A stretch of DNA of 64,000 nucleotides from Altererythrobacter sp. BO-6 (GCF_011047315.1 NZ_CP049259.1:1302001-1366000), one strand, 5' to 3'; positions 26,763 to 41,341 are shown, counted from the first letter of the stretch. The notes: generated by a model from the sequence alone, not told the origin. Numbers and translations: made by a program.

Positions 26763-27662
26763 ATGAGCGATCGCCAACGGATTCTGCTGCCCATTGCCGC
26801 GGCATTGCTTGGGGTTGGCTTCCTCTCGCTGATGGACGCCTTCATGAAAGGGGCAGCACTTGCCGCCGGTGCATACAGCGCATCTGTGCTGAGATCGGCG
26901 ATGGGCACCGCGATCATCGCCCCGATCTGGCTTGGCGGCGGAGGACGATGGCCCAAGCAAGCCGTGCTCCGGCTGCACATCCTGCGCGGGGTGGTGTCGG
27001 GCTTCATGGCTTTGAGCTTCTTCTATGCGCTCACCAAGCTGCCGATTGCCGAGGCGATCGCGATCTCCTTCATTGCCCCGCTGATCGCGCTTTATCTGGC
27101 GGCGATCTGGCTGGGCGAGGTCATACGCAAGGAAGCGATCGTCGGTTCCGTGCTCGGCCTTGCCGGAACGATCGTGATCGTCGGCGGGCGGCTGGGCGAA
27201 GCGGAATATGACGCCGAAACGCTCAAGGGGCTTGCTGCGATCCTGTTCTCCGCCTTGCTCTATGCCGCCAATTTCGTGGTGATCCGCAAGCAGGCGCTGG
27301 TCTCCAGTCCCGCAGAGGCGACCACCTTCCACAGTGGCGTGGCCTGCCTGGTGCAGGCCGTGTTCGCCCCCTGGTTCCTGGTGCTGCCGGAATTCGCGAT
27401 CCTGCGCGATATCGCCATTGCGGCGGGCCTGACTGTAGCGGGAGCGTTCGTCCTGACCTGGGCCTATGCCCGGGCGGAGGCACAGGTGCTGGTGCCGATG
27501 GAATACTCCGGCTTCCTGTGGGCCGCGCTGTTCGGGTGGACCTTCTTCGGCGAACGCGTGACCGTGACGACGATTGCCGGAGCGTGCCTGATTGTCTTGG
27601 GCTGCCTGATCGTGGCGCGGCGCGACAAGTCGCCAGCGCCGCCCGAACAAACCGCCATTTAA
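26763..27662 (+). CDS. DMT-superfamily EamA transporter
   Basis: A 299-residue protein with ten predicted membrane helices in two EamA repeats (LLPIAAALLGVGFLSLMDAF ... and LAAILFSALLYAANFVVIRK). EamA proteins export small molecules such as amino acids or nucleobases; the substrate here cannot be told. The gene is divergent from the YcbB-type transpeptidase. The 124 bases after its stop lead into acnA without a clear terminator. Confidence 0.88.
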   Translation: MSDRQRILLPIAAALLGVGFLSLMDAFMKGAALAAGAYSASVLRSAMGTAIIAPIWLGGGGRWPKQAVLRLHILRGVVSGFMALSFFYALTKLPIAEAIAISFIAPLIALYLAAIWLGEVIRKEAIVGSVLGLAGTIVIVGGRLGEAEYDAETLKGLAAILFSALLYAANFVVIRKQALVSSPAEATTFHSGVACLVQAVFAPWFLVLPEFAILRDIAIAAGLTVAGAFVLTWAYARAEAQVLVPMEYSGFLWAALFGWTFFGERVTVTTIAGACLIVLGCLIVARRDKSPAPPEQTAI

Positions 27663-27786
27663 GCCAATTTCCCCCCTGCCGCCCCCTTGACCAAACGCGC
27701 GCGAAAGAGCAGGTGCGCGGCAGATTTTCCGGCCCGCTGGCTCTCCCTGTGCGGCCGATCCAATTCTCGCGATGAAAGGACCCCTG

Positions 27787-30461
<2,675 letters not shown>

Positions 30462-30462
<1 letters not shown>

Positions 30463-30872
30463 TGCTGCGGTTCGCTATCCTTGGCGTCGCGCTGGCGCTG
30501 GCTGGCTGCGGTGCAGCGACGGCGACTGACGAAGCGGCAGAAGCTGCGCCTGCTGCGTCAATCGCCACGCTCAGCGCCAGCGAACTCGCAAGCCTCGTCG
30601 ACACCGGCCAGATCCGCCTGATCGATGTGCGCACCGACGAAGAAGTGGCCGAAGGCATGATCCCCGGCGCCGAGCATATCGCGCTCGACAATTTCGATCC
30701 GGCCAAGCTTGACCTGTCAGACGGGCGCGAAGTGGTGCTCTATTGCCGTTCGGGCCGGCGCAGCGGCATTGCTGCCGAGCGGCTCGCGGCTGAAACCGGC
30801 AAGACGGCAAGGCACCTCGAAGGCGGGATCCTGTCGTGGGAAGAAGCCGGGTTTCCGCTCACCGCGCGCTGA
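30462..30872 (+). CDS. Rhodanese-domain lipoprotein
   Basis: A 136-residue protein with a lipoprotein signal (LGVALALAGC, lipidated Cys 16) and one rhodanese domain. The active-site loop is VLYCRSGRRS and the fold motifs IRLIDVRTDEEVAEG and GGILSWEEAGFPL are intact. It probably transfers sulphane sulphur or handles thiols in the periplasm, anchored to a membrane. The ATG overlaps the acnA stop, so the two are translationally coupled; why it is coupled to aconitase is not known. Confidence 0.9.
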
Positions 30873-30895
30873 GCGCAGGAAAACGGACAAAAAAG

Positions 30896-30926
30896 GGGCG
30901 GCTGCGCATCAAGCGAGCCGCCCTTT
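30896..30926 (+). terminator. Rho-independent terminator after acnA-rhodanese
   Basis: GGGCGGCT (30896-30903) pairs with AGCCGCCC (30916-30923) over a 12-base loop, preceded by a run of A and followed by TTT. It lies 24 bases after the rhodanese stop. The A run on the left could let it also act on the opposite strand. Confidence 0.75.
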
Positions 30927-31154
30927 GACCAGGTATTCAATCCCGCATGCAAAGCAGGAGACTGGCGCTTCCTGCGGGAAATCAATTGACTGGTTCCTTG
31001 GGTCGCTGACGAACCAGCCAAACTCGTAATCGGGTACCGGGGCGGCTGCAGCGCCCCCCAAATTGTGCTGCAGCCGCCTCGACGATTGGACCAGGCCAAC
31101 CGGTTGCTCATCTTGGACCACATCAGCCCGATTCGCTTCAACGCGGTTAACCAT
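30909..31154 (-). CDS. Possible small hypothetical protein
   Basis: An open frame of 81 codons in the ~400-base gap between the rhodanese gene and ruvB. The C-terminal half looks protein-like (DYEFGWFVSDPRNQSIDF, SCFACGIEYLVKG) with a C-x-x-C pair. Against it: there is no ribosome binding site before the ATG, its 3' end runs into the terminator hairpin of the acnA operon, and a strong inverted repeat lies inside it. I recognise no family. The rest of the gap, 31155-31269, holds nothing I can identify. Confidence 0.35.
   Translation of the reverse strand: MVNRVEANRADVVQDEQPVGLVQSSRRLQHNLGGAAAAPVPDYEFGWFVSDPRNQSIDFPQEAPVSCFACGIEYLVKGRLA
31041..31078. repeat. 12-bp perfect inverted repeat in the acnA-ruvB gap
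   Basis: GGCGGCTGCAGC (31041-31052) is the exact reverse complement of GCTGCAGCCGCC (31067-31078), with a 14-base loop. No T run follows on either strand, so it is not a standard terminator. It could be a structured RNA, a protein-binding site or a remnant of a mobile repeat. I did not see a second copy in the window. Confidence 0.7.
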
Positions 31155-31269
31155 GTTCGGGGTGGCGGGGGGCTACGGAATCGGCCAATTCCTACCAGGC
31201 TTGGCAAACCGCGTCCCAAATCGGGACCGGGGTAGGCGCTGGCCTTAACGAAACGGGCCTTTAAGACGG

Positions 31270-32301
31270 CTATTGCGCCTCATCGAACAGCCCGCCCTGA
31301 GGTTTCTTCGGCGGTTGCATCTCGAGATGCGCCCACCCGTCATCATTGAGCACCCGGCCGCGCGCAGTCCGCGCCAGCAGGCCGAGCTGGATCAGATAGG
31401 GTTCGATCACATCCTCGACCGTATCGCGCGGCTCCGCGAGGCCCGCAGCCAGCGTTTCGACACCGACCGGGCCGCCCTTGTAAGTGGTCGCGATCATCGC
31501 AAGATAGCGCCGGTCCATCGCATCGAGCCCCAGCCGGTCAATCTCGAGCCGCGTCAGCGCATCATCAGCAATCGTGCGGGTGACAGTGCCTTGCCCCGCG
31601 ACATGGGCGAAATCGCGCACCCGGCGCAGCAGCCGCCCGGCCACGCGCGGCGTGCCGCGCGAACGGCGAGCGATCTCGCGGGCGCCATCCTGGTCGATAT
31701 CGAGCCCCAGCAGACGCGCGCCGCGCGCCACCACCCGCTCCAGCTCGGCATGGGTGTAGAAATTGAGCCGCAAGGGGATGCCGAAGCGGTCGCGCAGCGG
31801 CGTGGTCAGCAGGCCCTGCCGCGTGGTCGCGCCGATCAGCGTGAAGGGCGGCAGGTCGATCCGCACCGAACGCGCCGAGGGCCCCTCGCCGATTATGATG
31901 TCGAGCGCGCGGTCCTCCATCGCAGGATAGAGGATTTCCTCGACCACCGGATTGAGCCGGTGGATTTCGTCAATGAACAGCACATCGTGCGGTTCGAGAT
32001 TGGTCAGCAGCGCAGCAAGGTCTCCCGCCTTGGCGATCACCGGGCCGGATGTGGCGCGAAAGCCTACGCCCAGTTCCTTCGCCACGATCTGCGCCAGCGT
32101 GGTCTTGCCCAGCCCCGGCGGGCCGAAGAACAGCGTGTGGTCCATCGCCTCACCGCGGCTGCGCGCGCTTTCGATGAACACGCTCAAATTCTCGCGCGCG
32201 GCCTCCTGCCCGACGAATTCGGCGAGCGACTTGGGCCGCAGCGCTGCGTCCGGATCGTCGGGTTGCCGCTCGGGCGAATGAAGGGGGACGGGATCGGCCA
32301 T
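31270..32301 (-). CDS. ruvB: Holliday junction branch migration ATPase RuvB
   Basis: RuvB is the hexameric motor that drives Holliday junction migration with RuvA. The 343-residue protein has Walker [10 protein letters not shown], Walker [12 protein letters not shown], the family motif [18 protein letters not shown] and the C-terminal DNA-binding wing ([16 protein letters not shown]). Its ATG overlaps the stop of the upstream DsrE gene by one base. It is not directly next to ruvA: two small genes lie between. Confidence 0.97.
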   Translation of the reverse strand: MADPVPLHSPERQPDDPDAALRPKSLAEFVGQEAARENLSVFIESARSRGEAMDHTLFFGPPGLGKTTLAQIVAKELGVGFRATSGPVIAKAGDLAALLTNLEPHDVLFIDEIHRLNPVVEEILYPAMEDRALDIIIGEGPSARSVRIDLPPFTLIGATTRQGLLTTPLRDRFGIPLRLNFYTHAELERVVARGARLLGLDIDQDGAREIARRSRGTPRVAGRLLRRVRDFAHVAGQGTVTRTIADDALTRLEIDRLGLDAMDRRYLAMIATTYKGGPVGVETLAAGLAEPRDTVEDVIEPYLIQLGLLARTARGRVLNDDGWAHLEMQPPKKPQGGLFDEAQ

Positions 32302-32846
32302 CAGAACGGGTTCACCGTATAGCCGTTCTGTTGGAGCAGCGCATGCGCGGTCATGGCAGAAAGCGCCATCTCGACACCGGGCGCAAGCAAGTCATTCGTG
32401 ATGCCATAGGCGGCGGCCGATTGCCCGCACAGGATCACCCGCACGCCCTTTCCGGTAAGCGCCCCGATCAGCGCGATATTCACGTTTTCGGACCCGTCAC
32501 GGCGCTTGGCATATTCCTGCTCGCCGAGCAGATCTTCCGAGGCCTTGCCATGCACCACCACGGCGCCATTGATTTTCTCCAACGGCACGCCCGCGCGGGC
32601 ATGCATGTTGATGAAGCGCGCGGCGCTTTCCAGCGTGCGGTTGAGCTTGCCCGTCTCCGCCCCTGCGGCAACATCGAAGGCAACCTTGAACTCGGCGCCT
32701 TCGGGAATCGGCATATCGCTCTCGACCGGGGCGACCGGGCCATATTGTTCGAGCACCGGGCCGGTGGTGAAGGCTGACATGTCCTGCGCGGCGGCAGGTA
32801 CGGCGAGAGCGATTGCACCCATGGTAGCGGTGAGAAGCTTGAGCAT
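32301..32846 (-). CDS. DsrE-family protein with signal peptide
   Basis: A 181-residue protein with an N-terminal signal ([21 protein letters not shown]) and a DsrE/YchN-like domain. The conserved part includes [16 protein letters not shown] and [14 protein letters not shown], where the Cys is in the usual position of the DsrE active cysteine. Periplasmic DsrE proteins are thought to handle sulphur or redox chemistry; the substrate is unknown. ATG 32846 is chosen because it gives the signal. The gene sits between ruvA and ruvB in the same direction. Confidence 0.82.
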   Translation of the reverse strand: MLKLLTATMGAIALAVPAAAQDMSAFTTGPVLEQYGPVAPVESDMPIPEGAEFKVAFDVAAGAETGKLNRTLESAARFINMHARAGVPLEKINGAVVVHGKASEDLLGEQEYAKRRDGSENVNIALIGALTGKGVRVILCGQSAAAYGITNDLLAPGVEMALSAMTAHALLQQNGYTVNPF

Positions 32847-32863
32847 TGCGGATCCTTTCGCGC

Positions 32864-33238
32864 TCACTTCCGGCCCTGCCCGATCTTTATCGCGATGAGC
32901 GCGGCAATGATCACCGGAAGGCTGGCGAGCATCTGGTAGACCGGCAGCACGATGTAGGCGAGGGCAGACTGCGGATCCATGTCTGGTCCGAAGAAGGCAC
33001 GCCAATAGAGATAGAGCCCGCCCAGCCCGATCACCACGGCGCCGATGGCGGTGATCTGGCCCAGCGGCTGCGCCAGCGCGAGCCCGGTGACTGGCAGGAT
33101 CATCCAGAAGAACAGCGGCACTGCGAAGAGCAGCGTGCCCATCCCGTCCCAACTGCCGGTGCTGACGAGGAAGCCAAGACATGCGAGCGCATATCCGGCA
33201 ATGATCGCGCGGCGCAGCGGGGATAGGGCTTTCAGCAT
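32864..33238 (-). CDS. Small hypothetical membrane protein
   Basis: A 124-residue protein with four predicted membrane helices (IIAGYALACLGFLVS, LLFAVPLFFWMILPVTGLAL, AIGAVVIGLGGLYLYW, LPVIIAALIAIKIG). There are no recognised motifs. It lies 19 bases after ruvA and 17 bases before the DsrE gene on the same strand, so it is likely in the ruvA-ruvB transcript. I do not recognise the family. Confidence 0.7.
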   Translation of the reverse strand: MLKALSPLRRAIIAGYALACLGFLVSTGSWDGMGTLLFAVPLFFWMILPVTGLALAQPLGQITAIGAVVIGLGGLYLYWRAFFGPDMDPQSALAYIVLPVYQMLASLPVIIAALIAIKIGQGRK

Positions 33239-33257
33239 TGTTCGATCCTCTCTTCCA

Positions 33258-33866
33258 TCACCCCGCCGCCCTCTTCAGCGCCACGCGGATCAGTTCGCTT
33301 TCCGATGCGCCTTCGCCCAGTTCGCCCTGCGCGCGGGCGACGGCCTGCGCGGCGGTGGCTGGCTTGAAGCCGAGGTTCTCCAGCGCGCTGACCGCGTCGG
33401 CGCTGGCACTGCCAGCCGGAACCCCTCCGCCCAACGCCACACCAGCCATGCTTCCTCCGGGAAGCGCGCCCGCCTTGTCCTTCAGCTCGTTGACGATCCG
33501 CCCCGCGAGCTTCGGCCCCACGCCCTGCGCACGCGCCACCATTGCCGCATCGCCGCCGGCGCAGGCATCGCGCAACTCACCCGTCGATAGTGCGGAGAGG
33601 ATCGCCAGCCCCACCTTGCTGCCCACGCCCTGCACCTGCGTGAGCAAGCGGAACCAGTCACGCTCGGCACTGTCAGCAAAGCCCAGCAGGCGCATGTCAT
33701 TCTCGGAAACCTGCAGATCGGTATAGACGGTGCAGGCCTCGCCCTTCTCGCCCAGCGCGCTCAGCGTCTTGGCCGAACAATGGACGAGATAGCCCACGCC
33801 TTGCACATCGATCACCGCCCAGTCGGTGCCGGTTTCGTCGAGCAGGCCCTTCAGCTTTGCGATCAT
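33258..33866 (-). CDS. ruvA: Holliday junction DNA-binding protein RuvA
   Basis: RuvA binds four-way junctions as a tetramer and loads RuvB. The 202-residue protein starts [20 protein letters not shown], has the two helix-hairpin-helix motifs ([17 protein letters not shown] and [17 protein letters not shown]) and the flexible linker before domain III ([20 protein letters not shown]). ATG 33866 is the family start; the frame stays open upstream over aroC, which is a shadow. ruvC is not next to it in this window. Confidence 0.96.
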   Translation of the reverse strand: MIAKLKGLLDETGTDWAVIDVQGVGYLVHCSAKTLSALGEKGEACTVYTDLQVSENDMRLLGFADSAERDWFRLLTQVQGVGSKVGLAILSALSTGELRDACAGGDAAMVARAQGVGPKLAGRIVNELKDKAGALPGGSMAGVALGGGVPAGSASADAVSALENLGFKPATAAQAVARAQGELGEGASESELIRVALKRAAG

Positions 33867-33944
33867 GTTCTGTTCCTGCCTTAGAGCGCGCGATTTGGCT
33901 AGGGAATATGGACAGCAGCCCACAGTTGCGCCAATGCACTTCGC

Positions 33945-35021
33945 ATGAGCTGGAACACTTTCGGACGCGTGCTGCGCTTTACCACCTGGGGCGAAAGCCA
34001 TGGCCCGGCGCTGGGTGCGGTGGTCGATGGCTGCCCGCCGCTCATTGCGCTGAGCGAAAGCGATATCCAGCCATTCCTCGATGCGCGCAAGCCGGGGCAG
34101 AACCGCTTTACGACACAACGGCAGGAAGCAGACCTGGTTCGTATCCTGTCAGGCACGTTCGAAGGCCAGACCACCGGCACGCCGATCAGCCTGATGATCG
34201 AGAACACCGATCAGCGCAGTAAGGATTATTCGGAGATCGCCAAGGCCTATCGCCCCGGCCATGCCGATTACGCCTATGACGCGAAATACGGCATCCGTGA
34301 CTATCGCGGCGGCGGGCGCAGCAGTGCACGCGAAACCGCGGCGCGGGTGGCGGCAGGCGCGATTGCAAGGCTGATCATCCCGGAAGTGACCATCACCGCC
34401 TATGTCTGCGAGCTGGGCGGCGACAAGATCGACCGCGACAACATCGACTTTGCCGAAATCGGTAAGAACCCGTTCTTCTGCCCCGATGCGGCAGCTGCCA
34501 AGCGCTGGGAAGAGAAAGTCGATGCCGCGCGCAAGGCGGGCTCGTCACTGGGCGCGATCGTCGAATGCGTGGCCGAAGGCGTTCCCGCCGGATGGGGGGC
34601 GCCGATTTACGCCAAGCTCGACAGCGATCTTGCTGCCGCGATGATGAGCATCAATGCGGTCAAGGGCGTGGAGATCGGGGACGGGTTCGAAGCCGCGCGC
34701 CTCACCGGCGAAGAGAACGCTGATCCGATGCGGCCCGGCAACGAAGGCAATCCGCGCTTCACCGCCAACCATGCGGGCGGCACCGCAGGCGGCATCTCGA
34801 CCGGGCAGCCGGTGGTGTGCCGGGTCGCGTTCAAGCCGACCAGTTCGATCCTGACCCCGGTCGAGACAATCACGTCTGACGGCGAAGCGACCGAAATCCG
34901 CACAAAGGGTCGCCACGATCCATGCGTGGGCATTCGCGGCACGCCCGTGGTCGAAGCGATGATGGCGCTGGTGCTGGCCGATCACAAGCTGCTGCACCGG
35001 GCGCAGAACGCGCACAATTAG
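33945..35021 (+). CDS. aroC: Chorismate synthase AroC
   Basis: AroC makes chorismate from EPSP with reduced FMN, the last shikimate step. The 358-residue protein carries the three family signatures: [17 protein letters not shown], then [20 protein letters not shown], then the C-terminal [17 protein letters not shown]. It is divergent from ruvA, with start codons 78 bases apart. Its product leads to prephenate, the substrate of PheA encoded near 6.3 kb, but the genes are not linked. Confidence 0.97.
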   Translation: MSWNTFGRVLRFTTWGESHGPALGAVVDGCPPLIALSESDIQPFLDARKPGQNRFTTQRQEADLVRILSGTFEGQTTGTPISLMIENTDQRSKDYSEIAKAYRPGHADYAYDAKYGIRDYRGGGRSSARETAARVAAGAIARLIIPEVTITAYVCELGGDKIDRDNIDFAEIGKNPFFCPDAAAAKRWEEKVDAARKAGSSLGAIVECVAEGVPAGWGAPIYAKLDSDLAAAMMSINAVKGVEIGDGFEAARLTGEENADPMRPGNEGNPRFTANHAGGTAGGISTGQPVVCRVAFKPTSSILTPVETITSDGEATEIRTKGRHDPCVGIRGTPVVEAMMALVLADHKLLHRAQNAHN

Positions 35022-35162
35022 CGAGCGATAACGCGGCGAGGAACCGCTTGTAACCCACCGCGATTTAGGCTCTAAAGAGGTCACCACGCCCCACATTTGA
35101 CGGCGCGTGCACGGGTCGGAAGCCAACTCAAGGGTCGCCAAACCTTGAAGGGGGACTTACCT

Positions 35163-35591
35163 ATGATCCGTACAGTTTTGGGTGGCATGGCCGCCATTTC
35201 TCTTGCCTTGACCGCCGCACCGGCAATCGCTCAGGACGAGTCCGAGCAGCCGCGCACAACCTACAGCGTCGAATTCCTGCGCTTCGCGCCGGACAAGGCC
35301 GACACCTGGACCGAGATGAACGACAAGTACTGGGCGCCAGCCGCCAAGGCCGCGGGCCTGCCCCCGGCACAGGTACATTGGATGATGGACGGATCGTGGG
35401 ACCTGATGATCGTGCGCGAAATCCCCCGCGGGCTCGCTGCATTCGACACGCATGCCTCGCCCGAACGGGACCGCTTCAGGCAGGAATTCCTGAAGCTGGT
35501 TGGCGGCGAGGAAGCAGCCAAGGCCCTGCGGGAAAAGAATGGCGAGTTGATTTCGGCATCGCAGCGCTTCTTTACGCATACGCACCCGTGA
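35163..35591 (+). CDS. Secreted hypothetical protein, possible dimeric alpha-beta barrel
   Basis: A 142-residue protein with a signal peptide (MIRTVLGGMAAISLALTAAPAIAQ) and a mature domain with an alternating pattern (TYSVEFLRFAPDKADTWTEM, VHWMMDGSWDLMIVREIPRG) that resembles a ferredoxin-like or dimeric barrel fold. I know no function. ATG 35163 has a purine-rich site (GGGGGA) 6-12 bases upstream. A strong terminator follows at 35628. Confidence 0.78.
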   Translation: MIRTVLGGMAAISLALTAAPAIAQDESEQPRTTYSVEFLRFAPDKADTWTEMNDKYWAPAAKAAGLPPAQVHWMMDGSWDLMIVREIPRGLAAFDTHASPERDRFRQEFLKLVGGEEAAKALREKNGELISASQRFFTHTHP

Positions 35592-35627
35592 CGAGGGAGC
35601 CTTAGCGCGACAATCGACCACGCAAGC

Positions 35628-35664
35628 AAAGGGCGCCGCTTTCCCCGGAAGGCGGCGCCCTTCT
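35628..35664 (+). terminator. Rho-independent terminator
   Basis: AAGGGCGCCGC (from 35629) pairs with GCGGCGCCCTT (to 35662) over a loop of about a dozen bases. It is A-rich before and T-ended after, and lies 37 bases after the secreted protein's stop. The remaining ~180 bases up to the J-domain gene hold nothing else I can identify beyond a likely promoter region. Confidence 0.85.
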
Positions 35665-35842
35665 GATCCCGGCCTCACCGCCAAGATACTGGACTGACAG
35701 GCAAATATTCTTTGACATCGCGGCAATGAAACAAGAAACTGCATCCCGGCTTCCCGATCTGCAAAAGGCGCGCAGCCCAAAAGAATGGTCGCTTCATTCG
35801 TTACTGCACCGGTTCGCCGGCACAGACCCATGAGGCATTGGA

Positions 35843-36421
35843 ATGGATACTGCGCAGGAATTCGTAGATTATTATGAGCGGCTGCAGGTCGATCCGACTT
35901 GCGACGCCAAGATCCTTGAGAAGGCCTATCGGCACTTTGCCCAGATGTACCATCCCGATCACCCGGAAACCGCCAATGTCGAGCGGTTCCAGGAAACCAT
36001 TGAAGCTTATGCTGTCTTGAGGGATGCGACCAAGCGCGCCGAATATGACAAGCAATATGCCCTGCATATGGGTGTGTCGTTCCGGCCTTATCCTGCCAAC
36101 GAAGAGATCTGGATCGACGAGAAATCCGCGATCGACGATGCCGAAGCGCATGAGAAGATCCTGTTCCATCTCTACAAGCGCAGGCGGCAAAGGTCGGATG
36201 ATCCGGGCGTTGGCCCCTATAGCCTGCAGGAAATGCTCGGCTGTTCGGACGAAAACTTCCAGTTCCACATCTGGTACCTGAGAGAAAAGGGTTTCGTCGA
36301 AATGACCGAGCGCGGGACCTATGCGATCACGATCGAAGGTGTCGACCATGTGATATCGATGAGCCGCACGATCCAGGCCGAGAAGCTACTGATACCTAAG
36401 GCCGCCGCTGAGAGCGAATAG
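35843..36421 (+). CDS. J-domain protein with C-terminal winged-helix-like domain
   Basis: A 192-residue protein. Residues ~7-70 form a DnaJ J-domain (YYERLQVDPTCDAKILEKAY, then HPD at 37-39, then FQETIEAYAVLRDATKRAEYD). Residues ~105-185 look like a winged helix-turn-helix (FHLYKRRRQ ... SLQEMLGCSDENFQFHIWYL ... GFVEMTERGTYAITIEGVD). The zinc and substrate domains of a full DnaJ are absent. It probably recruits DnaK to a specific DNA-bound or protein target (inference). It lies just before the peroxide-defence genes on the same strand. Confidence 0.85.
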   Translation: MDTAQEFVDYYERLQVDPTCDAKILEKAYRHFAQMYHPDHPETANVERFQETIEAYAVLRDATKRAEYDKQYALHMGVSFRPYPANEEIWIDEKSAIDDAEAHEKILFHLYKRRRQRSDDPGVGPYSLQEMLGCSDENFQFHIWYLREKGFVEMTERGTYAITIEGVDHVISMSRTIQAEKLLIPKAAAESE

Positions 36422-36429
36422 GGAACCGA

Positions 36430-36445
36430 GCTCACTTCGGTGAGC
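36430..36445 (+). terminator. Short UUCG hairpin after the J-domain gene
   Basis: GCTCAC (36430-36435), loop TTCG, GTGAGC (36440-36445): a 6-bp stem with the very stable C(UUCG)G tetraloop, 9 bases after the stop codon. No T tract follows, so it may stabilise the mRNA end rather than terminate by itself. Confidence 0.5.
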
Positions 36446-36585
36446 GGAAATCCAGATTAGTTCCCGTATCTCTGATTGAAAATTTCGATCTTCGCAATCG
36501 CACAAATTCGCTTTTGTGCGGCGCAGCAATAACTATGTGCAGGTGCGAAATTCACCCCCAATCATGAACACAGGGAATTTGCATC

Positions 36586-37152
36586 ATGGGTATCATCGGA
36601 ACCACCATCCAGCCGTTCAAGGCAACCGCATTCCAGGCCGGCAAGGACTTCTTCGACGTCACCGACGAAGACCTCAAGGGCAAATGGAGCGTCTTCTTCT
36701 TCTATCCGGCCGACTTCACCTTCGTCTGCCCGACCGAGCTCGAAGACATGGGCGAGAAGTATGACATGCTGCAGGGCATGGGCGTTGAAGTTTACGCCGT
36801 GTCGACCGACACGCACTTCAGCCACAAGGCCTGGCACGACACCTCGGACAAGATCGGCAAGCTGAAGTTCCCGTTCCTTGGCGACCAGAACCACGTGCTG
36901 TCGAACAATTTCGGCGTGCTGCGCGAAGGCGTGGGCCTGGCCGACCGTGCGACCTTCGTGGTCGACCCTGACGGTGTGATCCAGATCATGGAAATCACCT
37001 GCGAAGGCGTGGGCCGCAATGCCAACGAACTGACCCGCAAGATCAAGGCCGCCCAGTATGTGCGCGCCAACCCCGGCCAGGTCTGCCCGGCAGCATGGGA
37101 AGAAGGCGCCGAGACCCTCGCGCCTTCGCTCGACCTCGTCGGCAAGATCTAA
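36586..37152 (+). CDS. ahpC: Alkyl hydroperoxide reductase AhpC (2-Cys peroxiredoxin)
   Basis: AhpC reduces hydrogen peroxide and organic peroxides in the cytoplasm. The peroxidatic Cys48 is in [10 protein letters not shown] and the resolving Cys167 is in [11 protein letters not shown]. The 188-residue length and the start [16 protein letters not shown] are typical of the AhpC group reduced by AhpF, which is encoded 138 bases downstream. The 164-base upstream region is A/T-richer than average, but I could not identify an OxyR or other site with confidence. Confidence 0.97.
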   Translation: MGIIGTTIQPFKATAFQAGKDFFDVTDEDLKGKWSVFFFYPADFTFVCPTELEDMGEKYDMLQGMGVEVYAVSTDTHFSHKAWHDTSDKIGKLKFPFLGDQNHVLSNNFGVLREGVGLADRATFVVDPDGVIQIMEITCEGVGRNANELTRKIKAAQYVRANPGQVCPAAWEEGAETLAPSLDLVGKI

Positions 37153-37203
37153 GCCATCTGAAATAGGCTAAGCCCGGCCCTTCCTCCGTCCGGGTTTGAC
37201 CAG

Positions 37204-37252
37204 AAGGCCCGGGGCGCGATCCTCCCCCTCCCAACCCAGCGCCCCGGGCCTT
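37204..37252. terminator. 14-bp hairpin between ahpC and ahpF
   Basis: AAGGCCCGGGGCGC (37204-37217) is the exact reverse complement of GCGCCCCGGGCCTT (37239-37252), with a 21-base C-rich loop. Only TT and then CC follow, so termination would be partial. It sits 52 bases after ahpC and 39 bases before ahpF. The likely effect is more AhpC than AhpF mRNA through partial termination or protection of the upstream 3' end (inference). Confidence 0.7.
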
Positions 37253-37290
37253 CCACCTTTCCCGTCCATTCCAGCCGCAAGGGTAACCCC

Positions 37291-38880
37291 ATGCTCGACC
37301 AAGCCATGAAGGACCAGCTTAAGCAGTATCTCGCCAATTTGCGCGAGCCGATCGAGCTCGTCGCCAGCCTGGGTGACGATGCCAAGTCCGCGCAGACACG
37401 CGAGCTGCTGGAAGAGATTTCCGCGCTGCATGACCTCGTCTCGGCCAGCTTTGACGGTGACAATGCCCGCAAGCCCAGCTTCGAAATTCGCCGCGCCAGC
37501 GACACATCGCGCGCCGTGCGCTTCGCCGGGCTGCCGATGGGCCACGAATTCACCTCGCTGGTGCTGGCGCTGCTGTGGGCTGGCGGCCACCCGCCCAAGG
37601 TCGATGCCGATCTGATCGAACAGGTCCGCGCGCTGGACAGCGACTACGAATTCGAAATGTTCTTCTCGCTCAGCTGCCACAATTGCCCCGATGTGGTGCA
37701 GGCGCTGACGCTGATGGCGCTGGAGAATCCGCGCATTTCTGCCACGCTGATCGAAGGCGGCACGTTCCAGGCTGAAGTCGAGGCGCGCGATATCCTGGCA
37801 GTGCCAGCGACCTTCCTCAACGGCGCCCCCTTCTACAACGGCAAGATGGAACTGGCCGAGATTCTGGCGAAGCTCGACGATGGCGCCGGTGATCGCGCTG
37901 CCGCGCAATTTGCCGCGAAGGCGCCGTTCGAAGTGCTGGTGCTGGGCAGCGGCCCGGCAGGTGTCGGCAGCGCGATCTACACCGCGCGCAAGGGCTTCCG
38001 GACCGGACTTGCCGGGGAGCGCTTCGGCGGCCAACTGCAGGACACTCTCGGCATCGAGAACCTTCCCGGCACCCCCTATACCGAAGGGCCCAAGCTGGCG
38101 GGCGAGATGCAGCGCCATGTCGGCGAATACGATATCGATGTAATCAACCTTGCCACCGCAGCCCGGCTCATTGCCGCCGACCATGCAGGCGGGATGCACA
38201 CGGTCGAATTCGCCAATGGCGGTTCGCTGAAGACCCGCGCGCTGGTCCTGGCGACCGGCGCCCGCTGGCGCGAACTGGGCGTTCCGGGAGAGGCGGAGTA
38301 TCGCAACAAGGGCGTAGCCTATTGCCCCCACTGCGACGGTCCACTGTTCAAGGGCAAGCGCGTGGCCGTGATCGGCGGCGGCAATTCCGGTGTCGAGGCG
38401 GCGATCGACCTCGCCAATATCGTCGGCCATGTCACGCTGATCGAATTCGACAGCAAGCTGCGCGCCGATGAAGTGCTGCAAGCCAAGCTGCAGAGCCTCG
38501 CCAATGTCACCATCATCAAATCCGCCCAGACGACCGAGATCACCGGCGCCAATGGCCGGGTGAACGGGCTGGTTTACATCGACCGCACCAGCGGCGAGGA
38601 ACGCCAGATCGAGCTGGAAGGCGTATTCGTCCAGATCGGCCTGGTGCCCAATACCGAGTGGCTGAAGGACAGTGGGCTCGAACTCAGCCGCTATGGCGAA
38701 ATCGTGATCGATTCCCACGGCGCGACCAATCTGCCGGGCGTCTTCGCGGCGGGCGATTGCACCACTGTTCCTTACAAGCAGATCGTGGTGGCAATGGGTG
38801 AAGGATCGAAAGCGGGCCTCTCCGCCTTCGATTACCTGATCCGCAATGTCGCCGACGAGGATGTGGCGCAAGCCGCCTGA
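37291..38880 (+). CDS. ahpF: Alkyl hydroperoxide reductase subunit F, AhpF
   Basis: AhpF is the NADH- and FAD-dependent disulphide reductase that regenerates AhpC. The N-terminal double-thioredoxin domain holds CHNC (C129, C132). The flavin part begins at [20 protein letters not shown], carries the second redox pair in AYCPHCDGP and the NADH motif [18 protein letters not shown], and ends with [15 protein letters not shown]. The 529-residue length is normal. It is co-oriented with ahpC, with a hairpin in between. Confidence 0.97.
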   Translation: MLDQAMKDQLKQYLANLREPIELVASLGDDAKSAQTRELLEEISALHDLVSASFDGDNARKPSFEIRRASDTSRAVRFAGLPMGHEFTSLVLALLWAGGHPPKVDADLIEQVRALDSDYEFEMFFSLSCHNCPDVVQALTLMALENPRISATLIEGGTFQAEVEARDILAVPATFLNGAPFYNGKMELAEILAKLDDGAGDRAAAQFAAKAPFEVLVLGSGPAGVGSAIYTARKGFRTGLAGERFGGQLQDTLGIENLPGTPYTEGPKLAGEMQRHVGEYDIDVINLATAARLIAADHAGGMHTVEFANGGSLKTRALVLATGARWRELGVPGEAEYRNKGVAYCPHCDGPLFKGKRVAVIGGGNSGVEAAIDLANIVGHVTLIEFDSKLRADEVLQAKLQSLANVTIIKSAQTTEITGANGRVNGLVYIDRTSGEERQIELEGVFVQIGLVPNTEWLKDSGLELSRYGEIVIDSHGATNLPGVFAAGDCTTVPYKQIVVAMGEGSKAGLSAFDYLIRNVADEDVAQAA

Positions 38881-39064
38881 CGAACTTAACACGTCGCAAT
38901 GGGCGCGTTGGCTAGATTGCCGGCGCACCCTTTCTGCATCCGCAATTTGCGTTGCCGCAAAATCGCATAATCCGATCAATCAGCGCATTTTAATCGATTG
39001 GACAGTTTAAGGCTCGAAGCGCATCCTCTTGTCATAAAGCTCGGATAGCTTCCGAGTCCCATAA

Positions 39065-41287
<2,223 letters not shown>

Positions 41288-41341
41288 GTTTGGCAATATC
41301 TTGCCCGGGAAGGCCGCAAGTCTTCCAAGGGTCGCAGGGAG

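Noticed and set aside
35046..35076. GTAACC upstream of the secreted protein gene at 35163 as a third SigF promoter
   Set aside because: The -10 position 16 bases downstream reads CTAA rather than CGAA, so it does not match the two strong promoters.
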